A model generated the notes under the pieces. It made no database searches, was not told the DNA's origin, and saw only the letters and a list, made by a program, of their open reading frames with translations. Made by a program: the position numbers and the translations under genes. A stretch of DNA of 64,000 bases from the NCBI GenBank assembly GCA_030386875.1, contig CM059574.1, positions 6,269,934 through 6,333,933 of the forward strand, given 5' to 3'. Shown piece after piece: positions 62,145 through 64,000 of this stretch (within the stretch, counting starts at the first letter, position 1; every line of letters starts with the position of its first letter). Source of the stretch: Morinoia aosen. Its lineage: Eukaryota; Arthropoda; Malacostraca; Amphipoda; Talitridae.

Positions 62145-64000
62145 GACGCTCATTAGTTCATCGTGGAACTAAGTCTGCATTTAGAAAGACAGCGCGAGTC
62201 TGGCAGCCAATAAGAGGCGCTGCAGGCGCGCCGGACACGGACTGATGGACTGCATAAATTGCACCAGGGCCTGTCCTCCTGATAATGTTACCGCTGCTGC
62301 GTCCCTTCGGCGATTCATGGAGATCCGTGAACTTCTCTATCTTCTGACACCTCGCTTATTTTGAATATTCATCTAGCTAGCTATGTCATTCAACATTAAG
62401 TAACGCATTTCTTTGAAGTTTGTATTATTCTTCTTATGGGTACTAAATAATATGCTCGTTTTTGTTTAATGAGATTAAATTGCGGATCTTGTTTTCCATG
62501 CGAGTGTTCTTATAGTAATGGATCTTGGACAGTAAATGATGGCTTTCCTTGCTTGGATACACTCACAAAATGACCAAAATTATTTGTAGCTCTAAATTTC
62601 TTAGTTTTTGTTGAAGTGATCCTTACGCACTAGCGTCGTAGGTGGAGCAAAGGAGTCAAATTATCCTCAGTGATGGAAGTATCAGAAAGGTTAGTTAAGC
62701 AACAATTGAAACTTATTGAAGAGAAAAGTAAACTGTAAATCTTCGTTTTATTCACATAATTTTTTGTTCTAATCAAACTGTTGACTGCTTACGTCTTCCT
62801 TGTTTAATTTCAGGTTTCTTTTTGTTTGACAAAAAATCTTGAACAGCTGTTATTCTTCCTGCAACATCAGACAAATAGTCAGGGAATACCTTGTGTACGT
62901 GCAGCAATTTGTGTTTGTCATGTTTCCGCCAGGAGAAATATTACTTGATTGTGTAAATTCGCTTTCATAAATTATCAAAATCCTTCACGGAATTAAATGT
63001 CATTCAAAATGTCACAAAATGCTAACTGTAGCATAAATTACCTTTCATTCCTGCAGAGGGATGGCACTGACTAAAAGTTGCAGTTTCCACTAAAAGAATA
63101 AGCAGTTTAGTGAAAGGCTTTCTACTGTAATTAAAATTACCAATTTCAGTTTGGGAAGACATTAACGTAAACATTCTTCGCTAGGAGGCACACAAAAATC
63201 ACGTTTTACAAGGTCCATGAGCAGAAATTCTACAATTTTCCTCTAAACTCGAAAGGCTTGTGGACATCAATCTTGCGCATATGAGCAGCTGAACTTTAGT
63301 AGCTCAAATCATTATAGGAAAGATATTAATGAAAGCCCGCGACAGAGAAACACAGATTGTCGAACCTCTAGTGGTTTACATGACTATCCAGAAAACGACC
63401 TGCAATGGCAAGAATTATGTTAATTAACCCTCGATACCAGGTAAAAGATTGTTTATGCTCGGCATCATTATATCAGCGAACAAACTTTCCACGTATTTTT
63501 TGATCCAGCTTGTAGCGGCCACCTCTGAGAAATGAACGAAACGCATCAAGATTCAAAGTCATGAATTTATCGTTTGTTTTATTCAATGCAAATTTTGTCT
63601 TGCAATTCACTAAACTCTCGTAGGCATTCAGCTACGATTCAAAATACAGACAGTGCTGCATTTTAAAATGTTTGAACAAGACAGAAAGAATAAAAAACAC
63701 GAGGCCAAAGGAAGGCAGAGGCTTCAAGTGATATAAATCATCCGTCTCTCTGATCCGCGCCCGAGAGACCACAATAAATCACACAGGGGAACTTGAACTG
63801 GAAACCTGGTCGTGAAAAATGAACTGCAGTAAAATGAGGCAATTGTCTTTGCCTTCACGAGAATAAAGAAACATCCTCACCGCCTCTCGCGGATACAAAG
63901 CGCCTATCGAATTCTAACGCGATGGCGCCCGTGAATCTTTTTGGGATGCTGGAGGAAATTTGCCCCTGCTGAAGCTGAGAAACTTCCATAGGCGCAGGTT
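62145..64000. other. No recognisable gene; weak promoter-like spot
   Basis: Just after the satellite, a GC-rich stretch (62190-62330) contains agccaataagagg (CCAAT box, about 62206) and, 44 bp further, gcataaatt, a loose TATA-like sequence. This is suggestive only. The remainder to the window end is AT-rich and unrecognised. Confidence 0.35.

Noticed and set aside
60426-62172. Long open frames of 498-575 codons on both strands
   Set aside because: They are all readings of one 24-bp repeat. Openness in five frames follows from the unit lacking stops, not from coding selection.

Overview
This window reads as non-coding nuclear DNA of an animal, most likely an arthropod. It is AT-rich and has no dense gene array, no operons, and no long open frame except in tandem repeats and one retrotransposon. 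The mobile elements are eukaryotic: a non-LTR (LINE) reverse transcriptase, a Tc1/mariner-type transposase relic, a pogo/Tigger-type element, hAT elements and a tRNA-derived SINE. The LINE and the mariner-type relic resemble families I associate with crustaceans and insects. A malacostracan crustacean is my guess, held weakly. I recognise no intact host protein-coding gene; the window could be intergenic or lie inside large introns.

Layout: 1-394, an 18-bp minisatellite cut by the window edge. 2596-2790, a tRNA-derived SINE. 4052-4703, a pogo/Tigger-like element with terminal inverted repeats (TIRs), TA target duplications and a relic helix-turn-helix. 5090-5197, a foldback MITE with TTA duplications. 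9912-10875, a broken mariner-type transposase interrupted by a 219-bp hAT MITE. 11617-11955, a decayed ~21-bp array. 13578-14046, a 27-bp array. 18109-18411, three copies of a 101-bp unit. 24394-24826, a 23-bp array, followed by older decayed repeats to about 25303. 35197-37786, a 5'-truncated LINE. 38679-38798, a TA-flanked MITE. 39972-40092, a candidate TATA promoter with a possible short first exon. 40926-41260, 46942-47060, 48942-49072 and 51097-51305, four smaller arrays. 49332-50261, a hAT insertion with a perfect 8-bp target duplication and a BED-finger open frame. 60513-62144, a 24-bp satellite block of 68 units.

The main biology is repeat turnover. About a dozen unrelated tandem arrays of different ages sit within 64 kb, between DNA transposons that have mostly lost their catalytic parts but kept TIRs and, in two cases, a DNA-binding domain. 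The long open frames inside the arrays arise because many units have a length divisible by three and lack stops; I do not treat them as genes. Nothing here works together as a pathway. The items I would look at first are the 24-bp variant-repeat block, the two DNA-binding-only transposon remnants, the nested MITE, and the TATA/first-exon candidate near 40 kb.
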